Shown: piece by piece, positions 8,090 through 16,738 of the stretch | How the letters are laid out: each line of letters begins with the position of its first letter | Numbering within the stretch: position 1 is the first letter of the stretch | Source of the DNA: Burkholderiales bacterium | GTDB taxonomy: Bacteria; Pseudomonadota; Gammaproteobacteria; Burkholderiales; SG8-41 | Assembly (NCBI GenBank): GCA_019744975.1 | Contig: JAIETP010000020.1 | Span: 19,307 to 83,306, forward strand | DNA: 64,000 nt | Direction of reading: 5' to 3' | The notes under the pieces: generated by a model | The model's input: only the letters and a program-made list of their open reading frames with translations | Told to the model about the DNA's origin: nothing | Database searches by the model: none | Translations under genes and position numbers: made by a program

Positions 8090-9145
8090 GTGTACAAACT
8101 GGGAATACTCGAAGGCGACGACATCGGTCTGGAGGTGGTGCCCGAATGTGTGAAGGTGATGAAAGCAGCCGCGGCGAAAGCCGGCGTGCAGATTGAATGG
8201 CTGCCGCTGCCGATCGGACGCAAGGGCCATGAGTCGCACGGGCACACGATGCCGCAGGTGACGGTGGACACGCTGAAAACGGTCGATGGCTGGGTGCAGG
8301 GCCCCATCGGCCACAATGCCTATCCGCGTACCGACAACACCTGGATCAATCCGCCGCTGCGCAAAAAATTTGAATTGTTCGCGAATGTGAAACCGGTGAA
8401 GTCCTACCCCAACCTGCCTTCGCTGCACAAGGACGTGGACATCGTGTTCCTGCGCGAAACCACCGAAGGCATGCAGTCGGGCAGTGTGGTGTTTGCCGGC
8501 TCCGGCGAATTCCAGCCCAATGACGACATCGCCGTTGGCATGCGCGTGGTGACACGCAAGGGGGCGAGCCGCGTCGCACGCGAGGCTTTCGAGATCGCAC
8601 GGACGCGCAAACGCAAGAAAGTCACGGCCCTGCACAAGGAGCCGGTGTACCGGCTGGTCTGCGGCATGTTTGCGCAGGAATGCCGCAAGATGGCGAAGAA
8701 TTACCCTGATGTCGAATTCGATGAAGTGCTGATCGACGGTTTTGCAATGAAGGCGGTGATGAAGCCGCAGCAGTACGATGTGGTGGTCACCACCAACCAG
8801 TTCGGCGACATCGTCACCGACCTCGGTGCCGGACTCGTCGGCGGCCTCGGCCTCGCACCGGGATTGGTGGTCGGTGAAAAACAGGCGATGGCGCAGGCCA
8901 CGCACGGCTCGGCACCGGACATCGCCGGCAAGAACATCGCCAATCCCTACGCCATGATCATGTCGGGCAAGATGTTGTTCGAATGGCTGGGCCGCACCCG
9001 TAATGACCCCAAAGCCACTGCGGCCGCAGCGCTGATCGATGCGGCGGTTGACAAAGTGATTGCCGAAGCAAAATCCCTGACCGGCGACCTTGGCGGCAAG
9101 GTGGGCACCACGCAGATGGGTGATGCCATCGTGGCAGCGCTTTGA
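8090..9145 (+). CDS. Isocitrate/isopropylmalate dehydrogenase family (LeuB/tartrate dehydrogenase-like)
   Basis: This beta-decarboxylating 2-hydroxyacid dehydrogenase has the family landmarks: the N-terminal ILEGDDIGLEVVPE (a variant of GDGIGPEV), RETTEG, the metal-binding TNQFGDIVTDLGAGLVGG and the nucleotide segment HGSAPDIAGKNIANP. GTG 8090 is the likely start because AAGGAGGAG ends 6 bases before it; the earlier ATG 8072 would overlap that ribosome site. It likely makes a 2-oxoacid and CO2 with NAD+. It is the last gene of the catabolic operon. Together with the aconitase-type subunits it recalls an isopropylmalate/homoisocitrate-style chain, but no synthase (LeuA) is present, so leucine synthesis is unlikely. 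Confidence 0.85.
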   Translation: MYKLGILEGDDIGLEVVPECVKVMKAAAAKAGVQIEWLPLPIGRKGHESHGHTMPQVTVDTLKTVDGWVQGPIGHNAYPRTDNTWINPPLRKKFELFANVKPVKSYPNLPSLHKDVDIVFLRETTEGMQSGSVVFAGSGEFQPNDDIAVGMRVVTRKGASRVAREAFEIARTRKRKKVTALHKEPVYRLVCGMFAQECRKMAKNYPDVEFDEVLIDGFAMKAVMKPQQYDVVVTTNQFGDIVTDLGAGLVGGLGLAPGLVVGEKQAMAQATHGSAPDIAGKNIANPYAMIMSGKMLFEWLGRTRNDPKATAAAALIDAAVDKVIAEAKSLTGDLGGKVGTTQMGDAIVAAL

Positions 9146-9170
9146 GCGGCGCATGCATGGTTTGGCAGTC

Positions 9171-9881
9171 ATGATAAAAATATCAATAAAAACAATAACT
9201 TATTTGTTTTTATCGATGATGATTGTGGTGCCTGCCGGCGCCCAGCCAACGCAGTCCAGGACTGCGCAAAAAACGCCGCACAAAACGCCGCACAAGATGC
9301 AACACAAGCCGCAGGCCATGCAAAAAAAGCAGGTCAGGCCGATGCGCGGCAAACTGGAAAAACTGGAGTGCAAACTCGGCACCGAAGACCGCCATGCACG
9401 CATTGCCGTCGAGCTGATCGGCGGGCGCGTCAAAAGCCTGGCCTATTATTCGAAGTGGAAACCGCGCACCTGCTCGGTGCATATCGTCCGGGATGATGCG
9501 TACAGCAAGTGGGAGGATCCGGGCAGCGTGACGGTGGTTACACTCAACGAGGAGAAGGGCGCATTCCTGATCGATTACAGCCGATCTTCGGTGAAATTCC
9601 TGTTTCGCGACATCGACCGCGAACGGTTTTGCGGCATGTCCGGTAAAATTACCGGAAGCCTGACGGTGACCCGCGGCCGGGCCCATTGCGAACTCGAAGG
9701 AGTGATGGACGAGAATTTTGAGCTGCCGGTCGCGGCAAACCAAAACCCCGCAATTCCGGCCACAGCAGGCCTCGCAGTGGCTCCGGACATGACGCCGGTG
9801 CCGGCTCCGACGGCGGTACCAGCATCAGCACCAGCACCAGTACCAGCGGCTCCGACACCAGCACCGGCTGAAAAACCATGA
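9171..9881 (+). CDS. Predicted secreted protein of unknown function
   Basis: I do not recognise a family. ATG 9171 gives a clear signal peptide: basic MIKISIK, hydrophobic ITYLFLSMMIVV and a PAGA-Q cleavage site near residue 24. Next comes a Gln/Lys/Thr-rich linker with HKTPHK-like repeats, a central domain of about 130 residues with Cys-containing segments (LECKLG, PRTCSVH, ERFCGM, AHCELEG), and a Pro/Ala-rich tail after about residue 190. Four Cys in a secreted domain suggest disulfides. The signal peptide codons contain the dispersed AT-rich motif. It may be an independent gene placed between operons. Confidence 0.65.
   Translation: MIKISIKTITYLFLSMMIVVPAGAQPTQSRTAQKTPHKTPHKMQHKPQAMQKKQVRPMRGKLEKLECKLGTEDRHARIAVELIGGRVKSLAYYSKWKPRTCSVHIVRDDAYSKWEDPGSVTVVTLNEEKGAFLIDYSRSSVKFLFRDIDRERFCGMSGKITGSLTVTRGRAHCELEGVMDENFELPVAANQNPAIPATAGLAVAPDMTPVPAPTAVPASAPAPVPAAPTPAPAEKP
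9188..9203 (+). repeat. Copy of dispersed AT-rich motif, inside a signal peptide
   Basis: AAAAACAATAACTTAT begins here and is part of an imperfect inverted repeat, ATAAAAACAAT / ATTTGTTTTTAT, spanning about 9186-9213. It overlaps the coding region of the secreted protein's signal peptide. Confidence 0.5.
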
Positions 9882-9935
9882 AACCAATACCGGCGTAAGC
9901 AGAAACCCGACCGCATTTCAGGAAAGGATGATTCC

Positions 9936-10553
9936 ATGCTGAAACTCTTTTACGCTCTGAACACCTGCGCGCTGGCGTCGCATATCGCGCTGGAGGAGGC
10001 GAATGCGCAGTACGAGGCGGTGCGCCTCGATTTTCGCGCCAACGACCAGAGCAAGCCGGAATACCTGGCGATCAATCCGAAAGCACGGGTGCCGGCGTTG
10101 ATTACCGAGCAGGGCATCCTGACCGAGACGCCGGCAATCCTTGCCTATATTGCACAGACGTTTCCTGAGGCGCGGCTCGCGCCGCTGGCCGACCCTTACG
10201 CCTTTGCCCGCATCCAGGCGTTCAACAGCTACCTGTGTTCCACCGTGCATGTCGCCCATGCCCACGGCCGGCGCGGCTATCGCTGGGCGGACGATCCGGT
10301 GGCGATCAAGGACATGCAGCGCAAGGTGCCGGAGACGGTCGGCGCCTGTTTCGAGCTGATCGAAAGGGAAATGTTTACGGGGCCGTGGGTGACGGGTGGG
10401 GACTACAGCATCTGCGACCCGTATTTGTTCACGATCAGCGGATGGCTGAAGGGTGACAGCGTGGACATTGCCCGTTTCCCCAGGGTGCACGATCACTACA
10501 CGCGCATGTCCGCGCGGGCCGCGGTGAAAAAAGTCCTTGCCGTGCAGTCCTGA
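9936..10553 (+). CDS. Glutathione S-transferase family protein
   Basis: The 205-residue protein has the N-terminal thioredoxin-like fold with the glutathione-binding INPKARVPAL motif (cis-Pro near residue 54), followed by TETPAILAYI, the usual Glu/Ser-Thr contact site. The alpha-helical C-terminal domain contains GDYSICDPYLF, the N-capping-box region. An early Cys (NTCALASHIAL) fits a beta-class bacterial GST. GGAAAGGATGATTCC precedes the ATG, with AAGGA at good distance. It is separate from the upstream operon and ends 8 bases before the convergent sugE gene. Confidence 0.88.
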   Translation: MLKLFYALNTCALASHIALEEANAQYEAVRLDFRANDQSKPEYLAINPKARVPALITEQGILTETPAILAYIAQTFPEARLAPLADPYAFARIQAFNSYLCSTVHVAHAHGRRGYRWADDPVAIKDMQRKVPETVGACFELIEREMFTGPWVTGGDYSICDPYLFTISGWLKGDSVDIARFPRVHDHYTRMSARAAVKKVLAVQS

Positions 10554-10560
10554 CCTGCGC

Positions 10561-10890
10561 TCAGGCGCCGTTGGAAAAGAATTTCAGGCCGAGAATGCCG
10601 GCCACGATCAGCCCGATGCAGGCCAGCCGCGCGACAGTGGCGGCTTCATTGAACAGCACGATGCCGAGGATGGCCGTGCCGACGGCGCCGATGCCCGTCC
10701 ATACCGCGTAGCCGGTGCCGACGGGGATGCCCTTCAATGCCAGCGCAAGCAGCCAGATGCTGGCGATCATCGCGGTGATGGTGATCACGCTGGGCGCCAG
10801 TTTGCTGAATCCATCGGTGTATTTGAGGCCGATGGCCCAGATCACTTCGAGCAGTCCGGCAACCAGCAGCAATATCCAGGAAGTCGTCAT
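10561..10890 (-). CDS. sugE: SMR-family guanidinium exporter SugE/Gdx
   Basis: This 109-residue, four-helix membrane protein is a small multidrug resistance family member. The first helix carries the essential Glu in [17 protein letters not shown], and [24 protein letters not shown] is the Gdx signature region between helices 2 and 3. I recognise it by near-identity in pattern to E. coli SugE, now known as a guanidinium/H+ antiporter. The start at 10890 (MTTSWILLL) is chosen because upstream in-frame codons encode non-membrane sequence. No guanidine riboswitch was seen upstream. Confidence 0.92.
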   Translation of the reverse strand: MTTSWILLLVAGLLEVIWAIGLKYTDGFSKLAPSVITITAMIASIWLLALALKGIPVGTGYAVWTGIGAVGTAILGIVLFNEAATVARLACIGLIVAGILGLKFFSNGA

Positions 10891-10954
10891 TATTGATCTC
10901 GCCATTGTTTTTGCTGCCGGGGAGTGGACATGATGGGCTTCGCGATTTTTCCGC

Positions 10955-12169
10955 TCAGGCCGTCTTGCCGCGGTATTTGTCGTACAACACACCTTCGGCA
11001 AACAGTGCGGCAATGTCGGCATCCCGGTAGTCGAGTCCGCGCACGGTTTCCTCGGTGTGCTGGCCGAGCCAGGGGGCGGGTTTGCGGATGGCGGCCAACT
11101 CTCCGCTGGATTTGACGGGGATGCCGAGGGATTTCATGCGGCCGATTTTCGGGTGGTCGATTTCGACAACCATGTTGCGCGCCTTGATGTGCGGATCATC
11201 AAGGATCTGTGCATAGGTATAGACCGGTCCGCCGGGCACCTGGGCGGCGTCCAGTTTTTCGACCCAGTATGCGGTTGGCTGGGTGGCGAAGACTTTTTCG
11301 ATTTCCACTTCCAGCTCTTCGATGTTTTTCAGCCGAGACGGCAGGTCCTTGAAGCGCGGGTCGGTCAGCCATTCCGGCTTGTTGCAGGTGATGTTGCAGA
11401 AGTTGGTCCACAGCTTGTTGTTGTTGGCGCCGACCGTGACATAACCATCGCGGGTTTTGTAGGCCTGGTACGGCGTCGAGCGGCGGTGCCGGGTGCCGGT
11501 GGCCGCAGGTTCCTCACCGCCGCCGAAATAGGCGCCGGATTCCCAGTGCGACCAGGCGAGGCCGGCCTCGAGCAGCGAGGTTTCGACGTACTGGCCGCGG
11601 CCAGAACGCAGTTTGCCGATGTAGGCGCCGAGGATGGCGTAGAGCGCGGTGACGCCGCTGGAAATATCGTTCATTGCGATGCCGACCTTTGCCGGACGTC
11701 CGCCGGGGTAACCGGTCATCATCATGATGCCCGACATGCCCTGGGCGACGATGTCGAAGCCGCCCTTGTGGCCGTAGGGTCCCGTCTGACCGAAACCCGA
11801 CATCGAGGCGTAGATCACGCCGGGGTTGAAGGTCTTGATGGTGTCGTAGTCGATGCCGAGTTTTTTGACCACGCCGGGGCGGAAATTTTCGGTGATGATG
11901 TCAGCCTTCGCCGCCAGTTTCATGAAGACTTCCTTGCCGCGCGGATCCTTCATGTTGATGCCGACGCTCTTTTTGTTGCGGTTCAGCACCGCGAAACAAT
12001 ACGACTCATCATTGATTTTCGGCTCGAAGCGGCGCGAACCGTCGCCTTCGGGGAAATTTTCGATCTTGATGATTTCAGCACCCATGTCGCCGAGTACCAT
12101 GGTGCAATACGGTCCGGCCATGACCGTGGTGAGATCCAGTACTGTGACGCCTTCTAGTGGTAATGCCAT
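10955..12169 (-). CDS. CaiB/BaiF family (class III) CoA transferase
   Basis: A 404-residue type III CoA transferase, which moves CoA from an acyl-CoA donor to a carboxylic acid through a covalent Asp-acyl intermediate. The start [20 protein letters not shown], the [11 protein letters not shown] segment and the catalytic Asp in IAMNDISSG are visible. It is followed downstream by sugE in the same orientation, but the 64-base gap and unrelated function make a shared operon doubtful. It is divergent from the first of three Bug genes, so a shared regulatory region of about 180 bases lies at 12170-12350. Acceptor acid unknown. Two paralogues are in the window. Confidence 0.88.
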   Translation of the reverse strand: MALPLEGVTVLDLTTVMAGPYCTMVLGDMGAEIIKIENFPEGDGSRRFEPKINDESYCFAVLNRNKKSVGINMKDPRGKEVFMKLAAKADIITENFRPGVVKKLGIDYDTIKTFNPGVIYASMSGFGQTGPYGHKGGFDIVAQGMSGIMMMTGYPGGRPAKVGIAMNDISSGVTALYAILGAYIGKLRSGRGQYVETSLLEAGLAWSHWESGAYFGGGEEPAATGTRHRRSTPYQAYKTRDGYVTVGANNNKLWTNFCNITCNKPEWLTDPRFKDLPSRLKNIEELEVEIEKVFATQPTAYWVEKLDAAQVPGGPVYTYAQILDDPHIKARNMVVEIDHPKIGRMKSLGIPVKSSGELAAIRKPAPWLGQHTEETVRGLDYRDADIAALFAEGVLYDKYRGKTA

Positions 12170-12350
12170 GCGGGGATATTCCGGGATTTGTGCGCTGCCG
12201 CATCGGCTTGGGCGCAGTCATGGAAAAGTGCGGTGTAAAAAAGCATTTTATCCTGCGAGCGGAAGCACGGGAAATCGCGGTTGATCAGGACCTTTTTGTC
12301 ACACATAATGGAATCGGCTGCAAGTCCATAAATATAAAAGGAGGAGTGTA

Positions 12351-13319
12351 ATGAAATCAGCAAAGTATTTTGTACTCGCCACGCTGGCAGGATTGCTGGT
12401 ACTGCCGCTGCCGGCGGCTGCACAGAAGTATCCGGACAAGGCGGTGCGTGTGGTTATTGTTTTCCCGCCCGGCGGATCCAACGACGTCGTGGGCCGCATC
12501 GTATTTCAGAAGGTGTCGGAAATCACGGGACAACAGTTTGTCATCGACAATCGCGGCGGCGCCGCGGGTCAGATCGGTTCCGAGATCGTCGCCAAAAGTC
12601 CCGCGGACGGTTATACGGTCATGGTGCAATCCACCACGCACGTTGCCAATGCGCATCTCTACAAGAAGCTCAATTATGACGTGCTCAAGGATTTTGCCGG
12701 CGTGACCACGCTGGCGCGTCAGGTGGGCATGCTGGTGGTGCATCCGTCGCTGCCGGTGAAAAACGGCCAGGAACTGCTTGCCTTGGCGAAAAAACGTCCC
12801 GGCGAGATCGTTTATGCATCCGCCGGCAATGGCAGTTATGTCCACCTGTCGATGGCGCTGATGGCGGAGATGGCGGGCCTTAAGATGATCCACGTGCCGT
12901 ACAAGGGTGGTGGTCCCGCCGGAACCGCACTGGTTGCCGGTGAAACGCAGGCCATGCTGGCCACGATCGGTTCACTGTTCGGGCATATCAAGTCAGGCCG
13001 CGTACGGCCGATCGGTGTGGCAACCGACAAACGCGTGAGCCAGTTCCCGGATGTTCCGGCGATTGCGGAGTTCGTGCCGGGCTACGAGTTCACCGCCTGG
13101 GTCGGTTGTTTCGTCCCTGCAGGTACGCCGAAAGCCATCATTGACACCCTGAACGCCGCGCTGGCCAAGGCACTGGCGGATCCTGGCGTGGCATCAAAAC
13201 TGAGTGCGCAGACCCTGGATCCGATGCACATGACGCCCGAGCAGTTCACCGCGCGCATCAAATCCGACTACGACAAGTACGAAAAAGTGGTCAAGGTCAG
13301 CGGCGCACGCGTCGACTGA
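12351..13319 (+). CDS. Bug/TctC-family periplasmic solute-binding protein
   Basis: The 322-residue protein has a signal peptide ending in PAAAQ-K, then the Bug opening YPDKAVRVVIVFPPGGSND and the loop DNRGGAAGQIG that contacts the ligand carboxylate. VPYKGGGPAGTALVAGE is the domain-2 signature. AAGGAGG stands 7 bases before the ATG, a strong ribosome site. It is the first of three tandem Bug paralogues, each a separate transcription unit judging by the terminators between them. No TctA/B permease is nearby. The ligand is not predictable, but divergence from a CoA transferase suggests a carboxylic acid that is then CoA-activated. Confidence 0.9.
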   Translation: MKSAKYFVLATLAGLLVLPLPAAAQKYPDKAVRVVIVFPPGGSNDVVGRIVFQKVSEITGQQFVIDNRGGAAGQIGSEIVAKSPADGYTVMVQSTTHVANAHLYKKLNYDVLKDFAGVTTLARQVGMLVVHPSLPVKNGQELLALAKKRPGEIVYASAGNGSYVHLSMALMAEMAGLKMIHVPYKGGGPAGTALVAGETQAMLATIGSLFGHIKSGRVRPIGVATDKRVSQFPDVPAIAEFVPGYEFTAWVGCFVPAGTPKAIIDTLNAALAKALADPGVASKLSAQTLDPMHMTPEQFTARIKSDYDKYEKVVKVSGARVD

Positions 13320-13346
13320 CCGCAAGGCAGTTCCGGCGCTCAGGCG

Positions 13347-13379
13347 AAAAGCCGAGGTCCTGATCGGCCCCGGCTTTTT
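13347..13379 (+). terminator. Rho-independent terminator
   Basis: AAAAGCCG and CGGCTTTTT pair across a GC-rich loop, ending in a T-run, 28 bases after the first tandem Bug gene. Confidence 0.85.
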
Positions 13380-13485
13380 GCCGTGCAGCGTCCTTCGCAC
13401 CGGATTGGAATGGCGGCTGTTTTCGCGGATAATCCGCCGTCTGCAAAGGATTCAGCGCAGATCGTCAATTCTGGAGGATTCAACA

Positions 13486-14454
13486 ATGAAACTGGTCTTG
13501 CAAGCCGCTGCAGCGGCTTTGGCTGTCATGTCGTTTGCGCCGCTTGCCGCGACGGCGCAGGTTTATCCGGCCAAACCGGTGAGGGTCATCATTGCCTGGC
13601 CGCCGGGCGGGGCCAACGACATCGCCGGGCGCATCGTCGCGCAGAAACTCACCGAAAACACCGGCCAGCAGTTCGTCGTCGACAACCGCGGCGGCGCCTC
13701 CGGAATCGTCGGCTCCGACGTGGTGGCGAAAAGCCCGGCCGATGGTTACACCATCCTGGTTCATTCCGCGACCCACATCTCGAATCCGCATCTCTACAGC
13801 AAGGTGCCGTACGACACGCTGAAGGATTTTACCGGCATTTCCCCGCTGGGCCGGCAAGTCGGCATGTTGGTGGTGCATCCCTCGCTGCCGGTGAAAACCA
13901 TCAAGGAATTCGTCGAGCTTGGCCGCAAGCGCCCGAATGACATCACCTATGCGTCGTCGGGCAACGGCAGCTTCGTCCATCTTGCCATGGCGCTGATCAA
14001 TTCAATGACCGGCACCCGGATGGTTCATGTGCCGTACAAGGGCGGCGGTCCGGCCGCGGTTGCGATTTCCTCGGGTGAAGTGCAGGCGATGACGGCCACG
14101 GTTGGTTCCGTCATTCCGCACGTCAACTCGAAGCGCCTGCGCCCGATTGCAGTGACCTCCGATGCGCGCATCTCGCAGTACCCGGATGTGCCGGCGATCG
14201 CCGAAACCGTCAAGGGCTACGAGTTCACCGCCTGGGTCGGCACTTTTGCTCCCGCTAACACGCCGAAACCCATCGTTGACCGCCTGAATGCGGAAATCCA
14301 GAAGGCGATGAAGGACAAGGGTGTTGCCGAAAAGCTGGGCGCGCAGACGCTCGACCCGATGTTCATGACGCCTGAGCAGTTCGCAGAGCGGCTCAAATCC
14401 GATTACGAAAAATACGGCCGGCTGATCAAGGAAACCGGCGCGAAGGCAGGCTGA
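13486..14454 (+). CDS. Bug/TctC-family periplasmic solute-binding protein
   Basis: Second of three tandem Bug paralogues, 322 residues. The signal peptide MKLVLQAAAAALAVMSFAP ends at an ATAQ-V cleavage site; mature YPAKPVRVIIAWPPGGANDIAG and DNRGGASGIVGSDVV follow. The start is placed at 13486 because GGAGG lies 8 bases upstream. Long stretches (VHPSLPVK, VHVPYKGGGPA, the EFTAWVG region and the C-terminal LDPMFMTPEQF) match the first copy nearly word for word, so the two arose by gene duplication. A terminator before and one after make it a single-gene unit. Confidence 0.9.
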   Translation: MKLVLQAAAAALAVMSFAPLAATAQVYPAKPVRVIIAWPPGGANDIAGRIVAQKLTENTGQQFVVDNRGGASGIVGSDVVAKSPADGYTILVHSATHISNPHLYSKVPYDTLKDFTGISPLGRQVGMLVVHPSLPVKTIKEFVELGRKRPNDITYASSGNGSFVHLAMALINSMTGTRMVHVPYKGGGPAAVAISSGEVQAMTATVGSVIPHVNSKRLRPIAVTSDARISQYPDVPAIAETVKGYEFTAWVGTFAPANTPKPIVDRLNAEIQKAMKDKGVAEKLGAQTLDPMFMTPEQFAERLKSDYEKYGRLIKETGAKAG

Positions 14455-14477
14455 ACGCTTCTACGACCACATCGTGC

Positions 14478-14508
14478 AAAGCCGGTGCCCGTCACCGGCT
14501 TTTTTTTG
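14478..14508 (+). terminator. Rho-independent terminator
   Basis: AAAGCCGGTG pairs with CACCGGCTTT over a five-base loop and is followed by a run of eight T. It ends the second tandem Bug gene. Confidence 0.92.
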
Positions 14509-14596
14509 CCCTGAACATTGTAGGGCGGAAGTGTTTTTCGGATAATCCTTCACATCCCGCGCGATGTACGCGGGTGAACACCGGAGGAAAACATTC

Positions 14597-15571
14597 ATGA
14601 AGCAGGCATTAAGCATGGCCGGCATTGCGCTGGCCACGGTATTCGGCGCGCCGCCCGAGGCGCAGGCACAGAACTATCCTTCCAGGGTGGTGCGCGTGGT
14701 CATACCCTGGCCGGCCGGCGGCTCGAACGATGTGGTGGGCCGCATGGTGATGCAGAAACTGTCGGAAACCCTGGGCCAGCAGTTCGTGGTCGATAACCGG
14801 GGCGGCGCCTCGGGCTCGATCGGCGCCGACGTCGTGGCCAAGGCAGCTCCCGATGGTTACACCATCATGGTGCATTCGACGACACATGTCGGCAATGCGC
14901 ATATCTACGGCAAGAAGCTGGCCTACGACACCATGAAAGACTTTACCGGTGTCGGCATGCTGTCGGCGCAGCCGGGTGTGCTGACGGTGCATCCGTCGTT
15001 GCCGGTGAAAACCACCAGGGAGTTCATCGCGCTGGCCAAATCCCGGCCGGGCCAGATCAACTATTCGTCATCGGGCAACGGCAGCGCGCCGCATCTGCAG
15101 ATGGCGCTGCTGATCTCGATGAGCGGCATCAACATCGTGCATGTGCCGTACAAGGGCGGTGCACCGCAGGTGACCGCGCTGATGGCCGGGGAGACCCAGG
15201 CTTCGTTTGCCACGGTCGGCACGGTGATCCATCACATCCGCAACGGCAAGTTGCGTCCCCTCGGCCTCGGCTCGACCAAACCAAGCAAGGCGCTGCCGGG
15301 CGTGCCGACGATTGCAGCCTCCGGGGTGCCGGGTTATGACATGAGCCCGTGGATCGGGGTATTCGCGCCTGCGGGCACGCCGAAACCGGTCATTGACAAA
15401 CTCAACAGTGAAATCAACAAGGCGCTGGCGCTGCCGGATGTGGTCAAAAACCTGGAAAACCAGGCGCTGGATCCGTCGCCGAGCACGGTGGATCAATTCA
15501 ACGCCACGCTGAAGGCCGACTACGAGAAATATGGCAAGCTGATCAAGCTGACTGGCGCGAAAGTCGAATAA
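14597..15571 (+). CDS. Bug/TctC-family periplasmic solute-binding protein
   Basis: Third tandem Bug paralogue, 324 residues. The start is put at 14597 (MKQALSMAG) because GGAGGA is 9 bases upstream. The signal peptide ends near EAQAQ-N. NYPSRVVRVVIPWPAGGSNDVVG and DNRGGASGSIGADVV are the family landmarks. It differs from the other two copies in the ligand-facing domain-2 region (FATVGTVIHHIRNGKLR), so it may bind a different acid. It precedes an SDR gene by 81 bases, with a strong terminator between. Confidence 0.9.
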   Translation: MKQALSMAGIALATVFGAPPEAQAQNYPSRVVRVVIPWPAGGSNDVVGRMVMQKLSETLGQQFVVDNRGGASGSIGADVVAKAAPDGYTIMVHSTTHVGNAHIYGKKLAYDTMKDFTGVGMLSAQPGVLTVHPSLPVKTTREFIALAKSRPGQINYSSSGNGSAPHLQMALLISMSGINIVHVPYKGGAPQVTALMAGETQASFATVGTVIHHIRNGKLRPLGLGSTKPSKALPGVPTIAASGVPGYDMSPWIGVFAPAGTPKPVIDKLNSEINKALALPDVVKNLENQALDPSPSTVDQFNATLKADYEKYGKLIKLTGAKVE

Positions 15572-15598
15572 CCACGGCAGCCTTGGCGGTCGCCACGC

Positions 15599-15632
15599 GC
15601 AGACGCGGAATTCCGCGTCTGCGTTTTTGTTT
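15599..15632 (+). terminator. Rho-independent terminator with perfect 24-base palindrome
   Basis: GCAGACGCGGAA is followed directly by its exact complement in reverse, then GTTTTTGTTT. It ends the third Bug gene. Confidence 0.9.
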
Positions 15633-15652
15633 CAGAAAACAGGAGTGTACTG

Positions 15653-16444
15653 ATGGATCTCGGCATCAAGGGCGAAACGGCGCTGGTTGTCGGCGCCAGC
15701 GAAGGCATCGGTTACGAAAGTGCGAAGGCGCTGCTCGAAGAGGGTGCGGATCTGATCATCTGTTCGCGAAATCCGGAAAAACTGAAACAGGCTGCGGCAA
15801 ACCTGGAGCAGGCCGTTGGCCGCCCGGTGCGCTGGTGCGCCGCCGATGTGACCAAGGCGGCTGATGTGGCGGCGCTGCAGCAGTGGCTGGAGCGGCAAAC
15901 AGTAAAACTCGACATCCTGGTGTCGGCCGTGGGCGGCAGCCAGCGCGCCTTGTTCGGTGAACTCGACGATGCGGCCTGGTATGCCAATTACGAATTCAAC
16001 GTGATGGGTACGGTGCGCGTGATTCGCGCCACGCTGGAATTGCTGAAAAAATCCGGCGCCGGGCGCATTGTCATCCTCGGTGCCGCCGGGCCGCGCATGC
16101 CTTACCCGCATCAGCTGGTATCCAATGTGCACAAGGCGGGTCTGATTGCGCTGGTAAAAACATTGGGCGCCGAATTCCAGCCCTTCAACATCCGTGTCAA
16201 TTCAGTGTCGCCGGGCCGCACCATGACCAGCCTCTGGACCAATCGCATAACTAAGCTGGCGCAGGAGCGCGGTGTGCCGCCGGCGGCCATCGTCGATGAG
16301 TTCGCGCATGAAATTCCGCTGGGCCGTTTTGGTCAGCCCGAGGAGATTGCGCCGATGGTGGTGTTTCTCGCCTCGCATAAAACCAGCTACGTGACCTGCC
16401 AGTCGATCCTGGTTGATGGTGGTATTGCGCGGGGGTTGGTGTAA
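15653..16444 (+). CDS. Short-chain dehydrogenase/reductase
   Basis: A classical SDR of 263 residues. The Rossmann glycine motif is GASEGIGYESA (residues 14-24). The usual catalytic triad is altered: the NNAG-like segment is replaced by VSAVGGSQ, and in place of the canonical SxnY(x)3K segment the sequence reads GAAGPRMPYPHQLVSNVHKAG, keeping a Tyr or His before a Lys. The C-terminal ILVDGGIARGLV is typical. CAGGAG lies 8 bases upstream of the ATG. Substrate unknown; location before two acyl-CoA dehydrogenases is compatible with 3-hydroxyacyl or hydroxyacid work. Confidence 0.82.
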   Translation: MDLGIKGETALVVGASEGIGYESAKALLEEGADLIICSRNPEKLKQAAANLEQAVGRPVRWCAADVTKAADVAALQQWLERQTVKLDILVSAVGGSQRALFGELDDAAWYANYEFNVMGTVRVIRATLELLKKSGAGRIVILGAAGPRMPYPHQLVSNVHKAGLIALVKTLGAEFQPFNIRVNSVSPGRTMTSLWTNRITKLAQERGVPPAAIVDEFAHEIPLGRFGQPEEIAPMVVFLASHKTSYVTCQSILVDGGIARGLV

Positions 16445-16463
16445 TACCACCCCCCGATTGTTG

Positions 16464-16486
16464 ATGGCCGCTAATGAAGCGGCCAT
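16464..16486 (+). promoter_or_regulatory. Nine-base-pair hairpin after the SDR gene
   Basis: ATGGCCGCT-AATGA-AGCGGCCAT is a perfect stem-loop 20 bases after the SDR stop. No T-run follows, so it is a weak or Rho-assisted terminator at best. The rest of 16445-16738 has no supported gene; it holds a short relic similar to the SDR tail at 16499-16525. Confidence 0.55.
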
Positions 16487-16738
16487 GGAAGAAGAACGGG
16501 TGGCATTGCGCGTGGCCTGATCTGAGCGGGATCGGCCGAAGGCGTCCGTATCGTGGGTTGGCGGTCTGTGGCGGTTGCCGCTGCTTCCGGTTTTGGGCAT
16601 CATCAGCGGGCGCACTGCAGCACAAGCTAAATACAATACAGCTGCGTGCACCGGAGAACCGCAGGAATTCTGATTCGGCGTGCTGCCGGCATTGATCCGC
16701 AGTAATGAAGCTCCATTCCCAAGGAAAGGAAGCAACAC

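Noticed and set aside
1573..9145. Leucine biosynthesis operon (leuCDB)
   Set aside because: No leuA, genes interspersed with catabolic enzymes and a Bug protein, and a short LeuD-type subunit all argue against it.
9780..9870. Repeats CCAGCACCAG near the end of the secreted protein gene as a VNTR
   Set aside because: It is low-complexity Pro/Ala coding sequence with irregular units, typical of flexible protein tails.
16474..16695. Small 73-residue frame between the SDR and acyl-CoA dehydrogenase genes
   Set aside because: No ribosome site and odd Trp/Cys/Arg-rich composition. The region looks like a decayed spacer.
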